From: Solirubrobacterales bacterium
GTDB taxonomy: Bacteria > Actinomycetota > Thermoleophilia > Solirubrobacterales > Solirubrobacteraceae
Assembly: GCA_026392255.1 (NCBI GenBank)
Contig: JAPLCJ010000017.1
Span: 1 to 64,000 of the forward strand
Length of the DNA stretch: 64,000 nt
Reading direction: 5' to 3'
Shown: piece after piece, positions 8,839 through 17,249 of the stretch
How the letters are laid out: each line of letters starts with the position of its first letter
Position numbering within the stretch: the stretch's first letter is position 1
The notes under the pieces: generated by a model
The model's input: only the letters and a program-made list of their open reading frames with translations
Databases searched by the model: none
What the model was told of the DNA's origin: nothing
Position numbers and translations under genes: made by a program

Positions 8839-10410
8839 TCAGAGCGGAATGTTGCCGTGCTTGCGCTTCGGCCCTGGGTCGCGCTTGGTCATCAGCGCCT
8901 CAAGTTCAGTGATCAAGCGTGGACGGGTCTCGTGGGGAATGATCACGTCGTCCACAAACCCTCGTTCAGCAGCTGAGTACGGGTTGGCGAAACGCGCCTT
9001 GTAGTCGTCCATCAGGACCTGACGGCGTTCGTCAGGCGTTGGGCTCTGCCCAATGTCGCGGCGATAGATGATGTTGACGGCACCCTCTGCGCCCATCACG
9101 GCAACCTCAGCCGTTGGCCACGCGACGGAGAAGTCGGAAGCCAAGTGCTTGGAGTTCATGACCACATACGCGCCGCCGTAAGCCTTGCGGGTGATGACGG
9201 TCAGCTTCGGCACGGTTGCCTCAGCAAATGCGTACAGCAGCTTGGCTCCGCGGCGGATGATCCCCTGCCACTCCTGCGTTGTTCCCGGAAGGAACCCTGG
9301 AACGTCAACGAGGGTGAGGATTGGGATGTTGAAGGCGTCGCAGGTCCGCACGAAGCGGGCTGCCTTCTCCGAGGAGTCAATGTCGAGCACGCCAGCCATC
9401 TGGTTTGGCTGATTACCGACAATGCCAACCGGGATGCCGTTGAGGCGCGAGTAGCCGCAGATGATGTTTTTGGCGAAGTGCTCGTGCACCTCAAGGAACT
9501 CACCGTCATCAACGATGTGCGCGACAACATGGCGCATGTCGTAAGGCGTGTTTGGATTGTCAGGGACAACCGAGTCAAGTTCAAGATCCATCCGCAGTGG
9601 GTCATCAGTCGGCTGCACACGCGGTGCTGGTTCAAGATTGTTCTGCGGCAGGAACGAGAGCAGATAGCGGGCGTCTTCAAGGCAGGCTTCCTCGTCCTCG
9701 CTGGCGAACTGGGCAACGCCAGACTTGGTGTTGTGGGTCATTGCGCCGCCAAGGTCCTCGAACGTGCACTCCTCACCGGTGACCGTCTTGATCACATCAG
9801 GGCCGGTGATGAACATATGGCTTGTTTCCTTGACCATGAAGATGAAGTCTGTGATTGCCGGGCTGTAGACGGCACCGCCAGCGCATGGCCCCATGATCAG
9901 TGAGATCTGAGGGATGACACCTGAAGAGCGAACATTGCGAAGGAAAACATCGCCGTAGGCGCCGAGTGACACGACGCCTTCCTGGATTCGCGCGCCGCCG
10001 GAGTCGTTGATGCCGATCACGGGGCAGCCGATCTTGGCGGCAAGGTCCATCACCTTGCACATCTTCTCGCTCATTACTTCACCCAGCGACCCGCCTACAA
10101 CTGTGAAGTCTTGGCTGAAGACGCAAACGCGACGGCCGTCAATCGTGCCGTGACCGGTGACAACTGCGTCGCCCCATGGCCTGACCTTTTGCATGTCGAA
10201 GTCATAGGTGCGGTGACGTACGAAAGTGTCGGTTTCAACGAATGAGCCGTCGTCGAGCAGCTTCTCCACGCGCTCGCGGGCTGTGAACTTGCCCTTCGCG
10301 TGCTGCTTCTCAACTGCTTCCGGCGAAGCGGAGTTGATTGCCTCGTCGCGCAATGTCTTGAGGAGGTCAACCTTCTCTTCGTAAGTTTCCGGGGCCTTTT
10401 CGCGTGACAT
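8839..10410 (-). CDS. pccB: Propionyl-CoA carboxylase beta (carboxyltransferase)
   Basis: Transfers carboxyl from carboxybiotin to acyl-CoA. The 523 residues contain two crotonase-like halves. The N-terminal half shows FTARERVEKLLDDGSF, GGSLGEVMSEKMCKVMDLA and the oxyanion glycines in INDSGGARIQEGV. The C-terminal half has LVDVPGFLPGTTQEWQGII and ITRKAYGGAYVVMNSK. The protein ends KRKHGNIPL, the typical PCC/ACC beta C-terminus. Gene order mutase, pccB, epsilon, alpha supports propionyl-CoA to methylmalonyl-CoA. Acetyl-CoA may also be used, as in many actinobacterial enzymes. Confidence 0.95.
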   Translation of the reverse strand: MSREKAPETYEEKVDLLKTLRDEAINSASPEAVEKQHAKGKFTARERVEKLLDDGSFVETDTFVRHRTYDFDMQKVRPWGDAVVTGHGTIDGRRVCVFSQDFTVVGGSLGEVMSEKMCKVMDLAAKIGCPVIGINDSGGARIQEGVVSLGAYGDVFLRNVRSSGVIPQISLIMGPCAGGAVYSPAITDFIFMVKETSHMFITGPDVIKTVTGEECTFEDLGGAMTHNTKSGVAQFASEDEEACLEDARYLLSFLPQNNLEPAPRVQPTDDPLRMDLELDSVVPDNPNTPYDMRHVVAHIVDDGEFLEVHEHFAKNIICGYSRLNGIPVGIVGNQPNQMAGVLDIDSSEKAARFVRTCDAFNIPILTLVDVPGFLPGTTQEWQGIIRRGAKLLYAFAEATVPKLTVITRKAYGGAYVVMNSKHLASDFSVAWPTAEVAVMGAEGAVNIIYRRDIGQSPTPDERRQVLMDDYKARFANPYSAAERGFVDDVIIPHETRPRLITELEALMTKRDPGPKRKHGNIPL

Positions 10411-10430
10411 CTAAAAGTCGATCCTTTTCT

Positions 10431-12044
10431 CTAGAACTCAGGCTTGTAGGAGCCAAATACGTCGCGCATGGCGGCGCACACCTCACCAAGCGTGCAGTGG
10501 TCGCGAAGAGCCTCGCGAAGTACAGGTAGAAGATTGTCGGTTCCGGCGGCGGCAGCACGGATTGTGTCCAGGTGGTTGGCGACGACTTCCTGGTCGCGGT
10601 TCTCCTTGAATGCCTTCAGACGAGAGACCTGATCATCCTCAGACTTCTGATCAACACGGAGCGTGTCGGGAACCTGAAGTTCATCTGTGACATAAGCGTT
10701 GACGCCGACAACGATGTCCTGGCCGGTGCGGTAGCGCTCCTGGTAGCCCCAGGCTGATTCCTCAATCTCATTGGTGATGAACGAGATGGCGTTCGGTGAA
10801 CCGCCAAGCTCGTCAACCTTGGCGATCAACTCTTTGGCGCGGGTCTCGATCTCATCAGTCAGTGACTCAACGAAGTACGAGCCTGCGAATGGGTCGATCG
10901 CCTCAACCGCGCCGGACTCAGCGGCGATGATCTGCTGCGTCCGCAATGCGATCCGTGCTGCATCCTCGGTTGGCAGTGCGAGTGCTTCATCAAAGCCATT
11001 GGTGTGGAGTGACTGCGTGCCACCGCAGACCGCTGCGAATCCCTGCAGGGCGACCCGGGCAATGTTGTTCTCCGGCTGCTGAGCGGTGAGGGTGACGCCA
11101 CCAGTCTGAGTGTGGAACCTCAAGCGCATTGACCGCTCGTCCTTAGCGCCAAAGCGGTCGCGCATGATCTCGGCCCACATCTTGCGAGCGGCGCGGAACT
11201 TCGCAACCTCCTGGAAGACGTTGTTGTGACCGTTAAAGAAGAAGGCAAGCCGTGGTGCGAACTCATCAACGGGCAGGCCGGCGTCAAGTGCTGCTTGCAC
11301 GTAGGCAATGCCGTTGGCCAGTGTGAACGCAACCTCCTGAACTGCTGAGCAGCCCTTCTCCCTGAAGTGGTAGCCGCTGATGGAAATCGTGTTCCACTTC
11401 GGAACGGTCTCGCGGCAGTAAGCAAAGAGATCTGTCGTCAGGCGCATCGACGCTTCAGTTGGGTAGATGAAGTTGCCACGGGCGATGTACTCCTTGAGCA
11501 CATCGTTCTGTGTGGTTCCCCGTAGCTGCTCGGCAGGCACGCCCTGCTCCTCACCGACAAGCTGGTAGAGCAGGAGGAGAACTGAAGCTGGTGCGTTGAT
11601 TGTCATCGACGTTGAAACCTTGTCGAGCGGAATCTGGTCGAACGCGATTCTCATGTCGTCGATCGAGTCGATCGCGACGCCGGTGCGGCCAACCTCACCG
11701 AGGCAGCGGCCGTCGTCGGAGTCAAGGCCAAGCTGGGTTGGTAGGTCGAAGGCCATTGAAAGGCCGGTCGAGCCGTTCTCAATCAGGAAGCGGTAGCGCT
11801 CGTTGCTTTCGCGTGCTGTCGCATACCCCGCGTACTGGCGCATGGTCCAGAGCTGCTTGCGGTACATCTCCCCGTAGACACCACGGGTGAAGGGGAACTC
11901 GCCAGGCTTGCCAAGAGCAAGGTCCTTGGGAACGTCGCTCTCGTCGTAGATCTCCTTGAGCTCAATTCCCGAGTCCGTGAAGCGGCGCGGGTCATCCGGG
12001 CCGACGATCGGAGCGATGGTGGGATGTTCGGTTTGTTCTTTCAC
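10431..12044 (-). CDS. Methylmalonyl-CoA mutase, catalytic (large) chain without B12 domain
   Basis: Radical mutase converting methylmalonyl-CoA to succinyl-CoA. The 537 residues cover the TIM-barrel catalytic domain (RQYAGYATARESN near 69-81, MAFDLPTQLGLDSD, ISISGYHFREKG with His226, FAVCGGTQSLHTN-type segment) and stop at SYKPEF, where a single-chain enzyme would continue into the cobalamin-binding domain. Tyr71 and Arg189 align with Tyr89 and Arg207 of the Propionibacterium enzyme, at the same 18-residue offset. IcmA-type isobutyryl-CoA mutases have Phe and Gln there, so the methylmalonyl substrate is favoured. The GTG start at 12044 has no obvious ribosome site. It is 20 bp upstream of pccB. 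Confidence 0.93.
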   Translation of the reverse strand: MKEQTEHPTIAPIVGPDDPRRFTDSGIELKEIYDESDVPKDLALGKPGEFPFTRGVYGEMYRKQLWTMRQYAGYATARESNERYRFLIENGSTGLSMAFDLPTQLGLDSDDGRCLGEVGRTGVAIDSIDDMRIAFDQIPLDKVSTSMTINAPASVLLLLYQLVGEEQGVPAEQLRGTTQNDVLKEYIARGNFIYPTEASMRLTTDLFAYCRETVPKWNTISISGYHFREKGCSAVQEVAFTLANGIAYVQAALDAGLPVDEFAPRLAFFFNGHNNVFQEVAKFRAARKMWAEIMRDRFGAKDERSMRLRFHTQTGGVTLTAQQPENNIARVALQGFAAVCGGTQSLHTNGFDEALALPTEDAARIALRTQQIIAAESGAVEAIDPFAGSYFVESLTDEIETRAKELIAKVDELGGSPNAISFITNEIEESAWGYQERYRTGQDIVVGVNAYVTDELQVPDTLRVDQKSEDDQVSRLKAFKENRDQEVVANHLDTIRAAAAGTDNLLPVLREALRDHCTLGEVCAAMRDVFGSYKPEF

Positions 12045-12070
12045 AGCGTTGAAAGGGTACCGTTTGCGGC
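12045..12070. promoter_or_regulatory. 26-bp divergent gap between mutase and MoaD-MoaE fusion
   Basis: Only 26 bases separate two divergent GTG starts. An AAAGGG stretch precedes the plus-strand start; nothing like a Shine-Dalgarno precedes the minus-strand one. A pair of full promoters cannot fit, so at least one promoter must lie inside the opposite coding region, or a transcript is leaderless. Confidence 0.4.
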
Positions 12071-12709
12071 GTGCTGGTCAGAGTCAGACTGTTTGCCGGT
12101 TTGCGGGAACGCGCCGGACAAGATGAGGTCGAGGTCGAACTCGCACCCGGTTCGACGACCACTGACCTGCTTTCACAGCTCTCTGAACTTGTTGGTGAGA
12201 CACGCTGTGTGGTCGCAGTTAACCGCCAATATTCCGGCCCAGGAATGGTCATCGCCCAAGGTGATGAGGTCGCTCTTGTCCCACCCGTCTCAGGCGGTGC
12301 GGGCCCCACAGTGCATGTTGGCCCAGAGCCGATTGACCAGCAGGCGCTCGCCAGCAGCGTCGGTGATCCTGGCACGGGAGCAATCGTGACCTTCATCGGC
12401 GTCACTCGCGAGGTTGAAGAACTTGACTACGAGGCGTACCTAGAGATGGCCGGCGAACGAATCCTCAAAATCTGCGAGGAAGAACAGGCTGCTCACGGGC
12501 TCCTCGGTGTTGCAGCCGCACACCGGACCGGGACGGTTCCACTCGGTGAGGCTTCAGTTGGGATCGCTGTCTCAGGAGCGCACCGCGGTGAAGCGTTCGC
12601 TGGCGCGCGTTGCGTGATCGACAGGATCAAGGCCGAGGCGCCGATCTGGAAGGTTGAGGTAGACGGCGCTGACCGGCACCGCGTGGAAGGCACGCTGCCA
12701 GAGGCCTAA
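12071..12709 (+). CDS. moaX: Molybdopterin synthase, MoaD-MoaE fusion
   Basis: Both subunits of MPT synthase in one 212-residue chain; it inserts dithiolene sulfur into precursor Z during molybdenum cofactor synthesis. Residues 1-76 are MoaD, a ubiquitin-like fold ending PPVSGG (Gly75-Gly76). Residues 80-212 are MoaE, with GAIVTFIGVTRE near 103-114, the conserved AHR (170-172) and the catalytic lysines in IKAEAPIWK (Lys187, Lys194). MoaD must be thiocarboxylated on a free C-terminal Gly, which here is internal, so cleavage after Gly76 is expected, as reported for mycobacterial MoaX. The MoaE part is short between R113 and YEAY. No other Moco gene is in the window. Starts at GTG 12071. Confidence 0.92.
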   Translation: MLVRVRLFAGLRERAGQDEVEVELAPGSTTTDLLSQLSELVGETRCVVAVNRQYSGPGMVIAQGDEVALVPPVSGGAGPTVHVGPEPIDQQALASSVGDPGTGAIVTFIGVTREVEELDYEAYLEMAGERILKICEEEQAAHGLLGVAAAHRTGTVPLGEASVGIAVSGAHRGEAFAGARCVIDRIKAEAPIWKVEVDGADRHRVEGTLPEA

Positions 12710-12788
12710 GGCTGATGGGGTGTGCGCAAATGGCACATCGGCTCTCACCGCAGTGGTGACCTAGCGCAGAGGTCTATCTTTCTCCGTC

Positions 12789-13733
12789 ATGCCTACTGCA
12801 CTAGTTACCGGGGGAGCAGGCTTCCTCGGCTCACACCTCTGCGAGACCCTTCTGGCACGCGGAAACCGTGTGATTTGCGTCGACAACCTGGAGACAGGCT
12901 CGCTCGCCAATATCGAACACCTGCGCGACCCGGACTTTGTTCACATCAACGTAGACATCACCTCGCCGTTCTATGTGGATGAGCCTGTTGACAGCGTCTT
13001 TCACCTCGCATCACCAGCAAGCCCAATTGACTATCTGCGCCTGCCACTCCACACGCTCAAGGTTGGCTCGTATGGAACCCACAACACCATTGGCCTGGCC
13101 AAGCACAAGCGCGCCCGTTTCCTGATCGCCTCGACATCCGAGGTCTACGGCGATCCCAAGGAGCATCCACAGACTGAGTCCTACTGGGGACATGTCAACC
13201 CCATCGGCCCACGCGGGGTCTACGACGAGGCAAAGCGCTACGCCGAGGCACTGACAATGGCGTACCACCGTCAGCAGGGTGTGGACACAGCAATCGTGAG
13301 GATCTTCAACACCTATGGCCCTCGCATGCGTCCGCATGACGGCCGTGCCATTCCAACATTCCTCCGTCAGGCGATTCTTGAACAGCCGATCACAATCTTC
13401 GGCGACGGAAGTCAGACCCGTTCTTTCTGCTTCGTTGAGGATCTGATCGACGGAATCATCCGCCTCTCAGAGTCAGGCGAGCACAACCCCGTCAACATCG
13501 GTAACCCAGATGAGTTCACGCTGCTTGAAGCAGCCCAGATCGTCCAGCGAATCACCGGCACTAAAGCCGAGTTGATCTTTGAACCGCTGCCAACTGATGA
13601 CCCTCAGGTACGCCGGCCGGACATCACACGGGCACGCGAGCTGCTTGGTTGGGAACCAAAGGTCGCGCTGGAAGATGGTCTGCGCAGGACGATCGACGAG
13701 TCCGGCGACGGTCGCCTCACCGGACTTCTGTAG
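12789..13733 (+). CDS. UDP-glucuronate decarboxylase (UDP-xylose synthase)-like SDR epimerase
   Basis: A 314-residue extended SDR acting on a nucleotide sugar. It has the NAD motif TGGAGFLGS at residues 8-16, [16 protein letters not shown], the catalytic YDEAKRYAE, and the [15 protein letters not shown] block that marks the UXS family, which turns UDP-glucuronate into UDP-xylose. [14 protein letters not shown] and [16 protein letters not shown] are the usual sugar-binding strands. It lies 105 bp before a sugar-phosphate transferase, so the nucleotide sugar probably feeds an envelope polysaccharide. UDP-glucose dehydrogenase, its usual supplier, is not in the window. Confidence 0.88.
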   Translation: MPTALVTGGAGFLGSHLCETLLARGNRVICVDNLETGSLANIEHLRDPDFVHINVDITSPFYVDEPVDSVFHLASPASPIDYLRLPLHTLKVGSYGTHNTIGLAKHKRARFLIASTSEVYGDPKEHPQTESYWGHVNPIGPRGVYDEAKRYAEALTMAYHRQQGVDTAIVRIFNTYGPRMRPHDGRAIPTFLRQAILEQPITIFGDGSQTRSFCFVEDLIDGIIRLSESGEHNPVNIGNPDEFTLLEAAQIVQRITGTKAELIFEPLPTDDPQVRRPDITRARELLGWEPKVALEDGLRRTIDESGDGRLTGLL

Positions 13734-13838
13734 ACATTGCATCACATCGCAAATTGGGCATGTCGGTTCCGGCTTGCCTCCACTACCCAAAGACCGCTAC
13801 TTTCCTTGTACTCCGGAGTTTGAGGAGTCAGGGGATAG

Positions 13839-15380
13839 ATGAGAATCGACGAACAAACTTCCACGCAAGCCAAACCGGATGAAGTCCGCAAGCCTCCACG
13901 CGCCCACGAGCGATCGAGGCCGGTCGGGGTGACGGCCAACGGCGTCACGGTCCCCATCACGCTGCCACAGCCGCATCGCGACATCCGATCACAGCGCGCA
14001 CCTCTGGTTGCCAGGGCCCTTCGAGCAAGCACTCTCCGGGCAGCCATTCGAATCATCACCCTGTTGGTCTGCGACTACGCGGGTATCGCACTTGCGCTAA
14101 TCGGCTGGCTCTCATTCAAAGCTTGGTGGAAGGGTGACTTCAATACTGACCTGATCCGCGGCCAAGTAGACGAGTACCTGACCTTCGCCTTCTTCGTCAC
14201 AGCCCTGCTCTTTACCCGCCATGACCTTTACAAAGAGCGGGTCCGCCGTCCGGGCATGGCGGTGACCGTCAACGGTCTATTCCAGGCAACCGTCATCTGC
14301 TTGATCTTCGCTCTTGCCAGCGGCGCGAAGTTCCACTCCTACTCAGTGTTCATCGGCGCACTTGGCTGCTCCATCCTCACGGTCGCGGGCTTCCGCGCAC
14401 TGCACGACCGGCTAACGGCTCGAGTCACCTCGGCAGCGGGCATCACCCGTAGGGCCCTGGTTGTAGGAACTGGTGACCACGCCAAGGCCGTGTCCGCGAC
14501 AGTGGCTGATGCAGTCAGGTGGCCAGTGGAAATAGTTGGCGGCGTCACCGCACCCGAGGACCTTCAGGCTGCGCTCAACCTTGGCGGCATCGATGAGGTC
14601 ATCATTGCCGACTCCGAATTTCCCCAAGAGCAGATCGTTCAACTTGCAGAGCGGTGCCATCGCCGAGGGATCGATGTCCATGTTGCTCCAACAGCAATGG
14701 AAATCCTGCTCCAGCGTGGTGAGTTCCGCCCCGGTATGGCCGTTCCACTCTTCACGCTGAACCCACCGGTCTTTGCCGGAATTGACTTCGCCATCAAGCG
14801 TGCTTTCGACTTGGCCCTATCAAGCGCTCTGCTTGTGGTCCTCAGCCCGGTCCTGCTGGCTAGCGCGATTGCGATCAAGCTGACATCCCGCGGACCGCTG
14901 ATTTATAGATCAATGCGCCCAGGTATTGGCGAGGTCGCATTCCCATGCCTCAAGTTCCGCACAATGCGAACTGACGCAGATGAGAGGATGGCCGACCTCG
15001 AACGCTTCAACGAAGCAAGCGGCGCCCTGTTCAAGATTCGCCAAGACCCTCGGGTCACAAGGGTCGGCAAGCTCCTGCGGAGGTTCTCAATTGACGAGCT
15101 GCCGCAGCTCTGGAACGTGCTGCGCGGCGAAATGAGTCTGGTCGGACCCCGCCCACTGCCACAGCGCGACTTTGAACTGCTGGACGATTGGCACCGTCAG
15201 CGCTACCTAGTGCTTCCGGGCATCACCGGCCTTTGGCAGGTCTCCGGCCGGTCCAACCTTGAGTTTGACGACCTCGTCCGCCTTGACTTTGTCTACCTCG
15301 AGCGCTGGTCTGTAAGCCTCGACATGGTGATTCTATTGAAGACGTTCCCTGCAGTCCTCGCCCGTCGCGGCGCCTACTAA
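13839..15380 (+). CDS. Polyprenyl glycosylphosphotransferase (WbaP/CpsE type)
   Basis: A 513-residue membrane enzyme that starts polysaccharide repeat units by moving a sugar-1-phosphate onto undecaprenyl phosphate. Residues 1-70 are cytosolic and basic. Membrane helices follow at about 70-90, 110-130 and 145-185, then a Rossmann-like CoA-binding-type module (RALVVGTGDHAKAV). A further helix at about 325-348 precedes the catalytic bacterial sugar transferase domain, with KFRTMRTDADERM, the DP-R segment FKIRQDPRVTRVGK, RRFSIDELPQLWNVL and MSLVGPRPLP. Sugar specificity (glucose, galactose or other) is unresolved. The UXS-like gene just upstream is a plausible partner. Confidence 0.93.
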   Translation: MRIDEQTSTQAKPDEVRKPPRAHERSRPVGVTANGVTVPITLPQPHRDIRSQRAPLVARALRASTLRAAIRIITLLVCDYAGIALALIGWLSFKAWWKGDFNTDLIRGQVDEYLTFAFFVTALLFTRHDLYKERVRRPGMAVTVNGLFQATVICLIFALASGAKFHSYSVFIGALGCSILTVAGFRALHDRLTARVTSAAGITRRALVVGTGDHAKAVSATVADAVRWPVEIVGGVTAPEDLQAALNLGGIDEVIIADSEFPQEQIVQLAERCHRRGIDVHVAPTAMEILLQRGEFRPGMAVPLFTLNPPVFAGIDFAIKRAFDLALSSALLVVLSPVLLASAIAIKLTSRGPLIYRSMRPGIGEVAFPCLKFRTMRTDADERMADLERFNEASGALFKIRQDPRVTRVGKLLRRFSIDELPQLWNVLRGEMSLVGPRPLPQRDFELLDDWHRQRYLVLPGITGLWQVSGRSNLEFDDLVRLDFVYLERWSVSLDMVILLKTFPAVLARRGAY

Positions 15381-15450
15381 CGCGCCACAACTGGCTCCCC
15401 TAGCCCATCGCGCCCTTGGTGCGGGCCGTTGAGTGGCATCATCAGAGCTG

Positions 15451-16383
15451 ATGAAACTTCGTGAACGATTCGAAGTGTCGCCGCGCACCTTCCAGATTGC
15501 GACGCGAGTCGCGCTCGGCTCACTCGCCCTGATCGTTTTGACTGGAGCAGCAGTCCGCCTGACTGGATCCGGCCTTGGCTGTCCTGACTGGCCAAAGTGC
15601 TTCGGGGGCGTTGTGGCACCGGCCAAAACCCACGCGGTGATCGAGTACTCAAACCGGGTGCTCTCGGGATTCGTTGGACTGGCGGCTATCGCCGTGGCAA
15701 TCATGGGCTGGTTCCGCAGGCCGTACAGGAGGGAACTTGAGGTACTTGCAATCCTGCTTCCCCTCGGCGTTGTAGCTCAGGCAGTCCTCGGAGGCTTCAC
15801 CGTTCGCAGTGGTCTTGAGCCCGGGTATGTGATGGCTCATTACATCCTTTCGATGCTGATCCTTGACGCATCCTTCGCCCTCGCTTGGTGTGCCACCTAT
15901 GAGCCTGGGGACAGGCCGCGTGCGACAGACAAACTTGGCGTCTGGTCAGTCAGAGCGCTGATCCCAATGGGCGCTATGACCGTCATGGTTGGCACAGCCG
16001 CAACCGCCGCCGGTCCACACGCCGGGGCCTCCGGCACCGGGGAGATCGTCCCTCGGTTGGACATCTTCGGCACTGACAGTCTGAGGTGGCTGGTCCAGCG
16101 CCATGGAGCGTTGGGTGTCGCACTCGGACTGGCGATCATCGCCGTCATCCTGATTCTGCGGCGGCCTGGAGGCGAGCGCCGCGCAATCAAGCCACTCATC
16201 TTTGTCCTTGGTCTGCTCGCACTACAGGGAGTAATAGGCATCACTCAGTGGATGACCAAGCTGCCATCAGGGTTGGTCTGGGTGCACGTCACCGTTGCTG
16301 TGATCACATGGCTTTGCGTCCTCTGGGCGGTTGGCTCAGCTGGGCTACTTGAGGGCGAAGCGCGCGCGAGGGAGAACGGTTGA
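15451..16383 (+). CDS. ctaA: Heme A synthase, CtaA/Cox15 family
   Basis: Oxidises the C8 methyl of heme O to heme A for aa3-type cytochrome oxidase. About eight membrane helices are visible. Conserved histidines include those in EYSNRVLSG-adjacent helices, VMAHYILSM, QRHGALGVAL and VWVHVTVAV. A Cys pair lies in the first external loop (SGLGCPDWPKC), characteristic of Gram-positive and actinobacterial forms. I start at ATG 15451 (310 residues); GTG 15433 is an in-frame alternative. Its stop overlaps the next gene's TTG start, opening a four-gene coupled run. It indicates aerobic respiration. Confidence 0.93.
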   Translation: MKLRERFEVSPRTFQIATRVALGSLALIVLTGAAVRLTGSGLGCPDWPKCFGGVVAPAKTHAVIEYSNRVLSGFVGLAAIAVAIMGWFRRPYRRELEVLAILLPLGVVAQAVLGGFTVRSGLEPGYVMAHYILSMLILDASFALAWCATYEPGDRPRATDKLGVWSVRALIPMGAMTVMVGTAATAAGPHAGASGTGEIVPRLDIFGTDSLRWLVQRHGALGVALGLAIIAVILILRRPGGERRAIKPLIFVLGLLALQGVIGITQWMTKLPSGLVWVHVTVAVITWLCVLWAVGSAGLLEGEARARENG

Positions 16384-17249
16384 CCAGCACGGTGCTTTTT
16401 GGGGTTGGACTGGGGCTGTTGTCCTCAATCCTCTTCAACATCTCATACCTAGTTCAACACAAGGCTCTCGACGGTGGTCCGAGCGTCGATGCCACCCACC
16501 CGCTCCGCTCATTGGGCGAACTTTTCCGTGCTCCCGCCTGGCTCTGGGGAGGCCTTCTCGGCTTGATCGGAACAGTCATCTACACCCTCGCCTTGAACTA
16601 CGCGCCACTGTCGCTGGTTCAAGCATTCCTCGCGGGTGGGCTGATCCTCACGGTGCCGCTGGCAATGTTCATCAGCAATCACAAGCCAACCCGACGCGAG
16701 GTGATTGGGGCGGGCCTGATGGCTGGCGCACTCATCCTTTTCGCCTTTGGAACTGCGGTTGATGGCCCCGAGAACGCATTCGACGTAGGCGGGCTTGCTC
16801 TGCTTGTTGGAGGTACGTTGCTGCTGACCATGGCTCTTACCGTCGTTGGTTTCCGTCAGAAGCGTGTGGAGGCGATCGGGCTTGCCGCTGGTCTTCTTCA
16901 CGGAGCCTCAGATGCCATGTTCAACGCCTTGGTTGGGATAGCCCACAACGGCCTAATAGCTCTGCTGAAGTCACCGTGGACTTGGATCTGCGCTGTGACT
17001 TCACTCGGGGCCTTCTACTTGCTCCAGAAGGCATTTAAGGACGGCACCACGAAGCCTGTGGTCGTGATTGCTCTGATGACTGCCGCAACCAACTTGACCG
17101 CCATTGGCGCCGGACTGCTCGTATTTGACGATCCCCTCGGGACTAACACCTTCTGGTCAGCAGTCCACCTTGCAGCGTTCGGTCTGGTGGCTTACGCGGG
17201 CTGGCTCCTTGCCAGCGTTCAGGCAGTGATCGAGAAAGGCAAGGCGTGA
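16380..17249 (+). CDS. DMT-superfamily membrane transporter (EamA-like)
   Basis: A 289-residue integral membrane protein with about nine to ten hydrophobic helices in two similar halves, as in drug/metabolite transporters. The first half holds FNISYLVQHKAL and LNYAPLSLVQAFLAGGL; the second half holds GAFYLLQKAFKDGTTKPVVV. The arrangement also resembles NIPA-like magnesium transporters, so the substrate is uncertain. It starts at a TTG that overlaps the ctaA stop (TTGA), and its own stop overlaps the GTG of the DedA gene. The Gln-His-Lys near the start of helix 2 is a feature of this subgroup. Confidence 0.75.
   Translation: MTSTVLFGVGLGLLSSILFNISYLVQHKALDGGPSVDATHPLRSLGELFRAPAWLWGGLLGLIGTVIYTLALNYAPLSLVQAFLAGGLILTVPLAMFISNHKPTRREVIGAGLMAGALILFAFGTAVDGPENAFDVGGLALLVGGTLLLTMALTVVGFRQKRVEAIGLAAGLLHGASDAMFNALVGIAHNGLIALLKSPWTWICAVTSLGAFYLLQKAFKDGTTKPVVVIALMTAATNLTAIGAGLLVFDDPLGTNTFWSAVHLAAFGLVAYAGWLLASVQAVIEKGKA

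Noticed and set aside
9145-9903. 252-codon open frame antisense to pccB
   Set aside because: A shadow of the well-supported carboxylase gene; composition and lack of motifs speak against a real protein.
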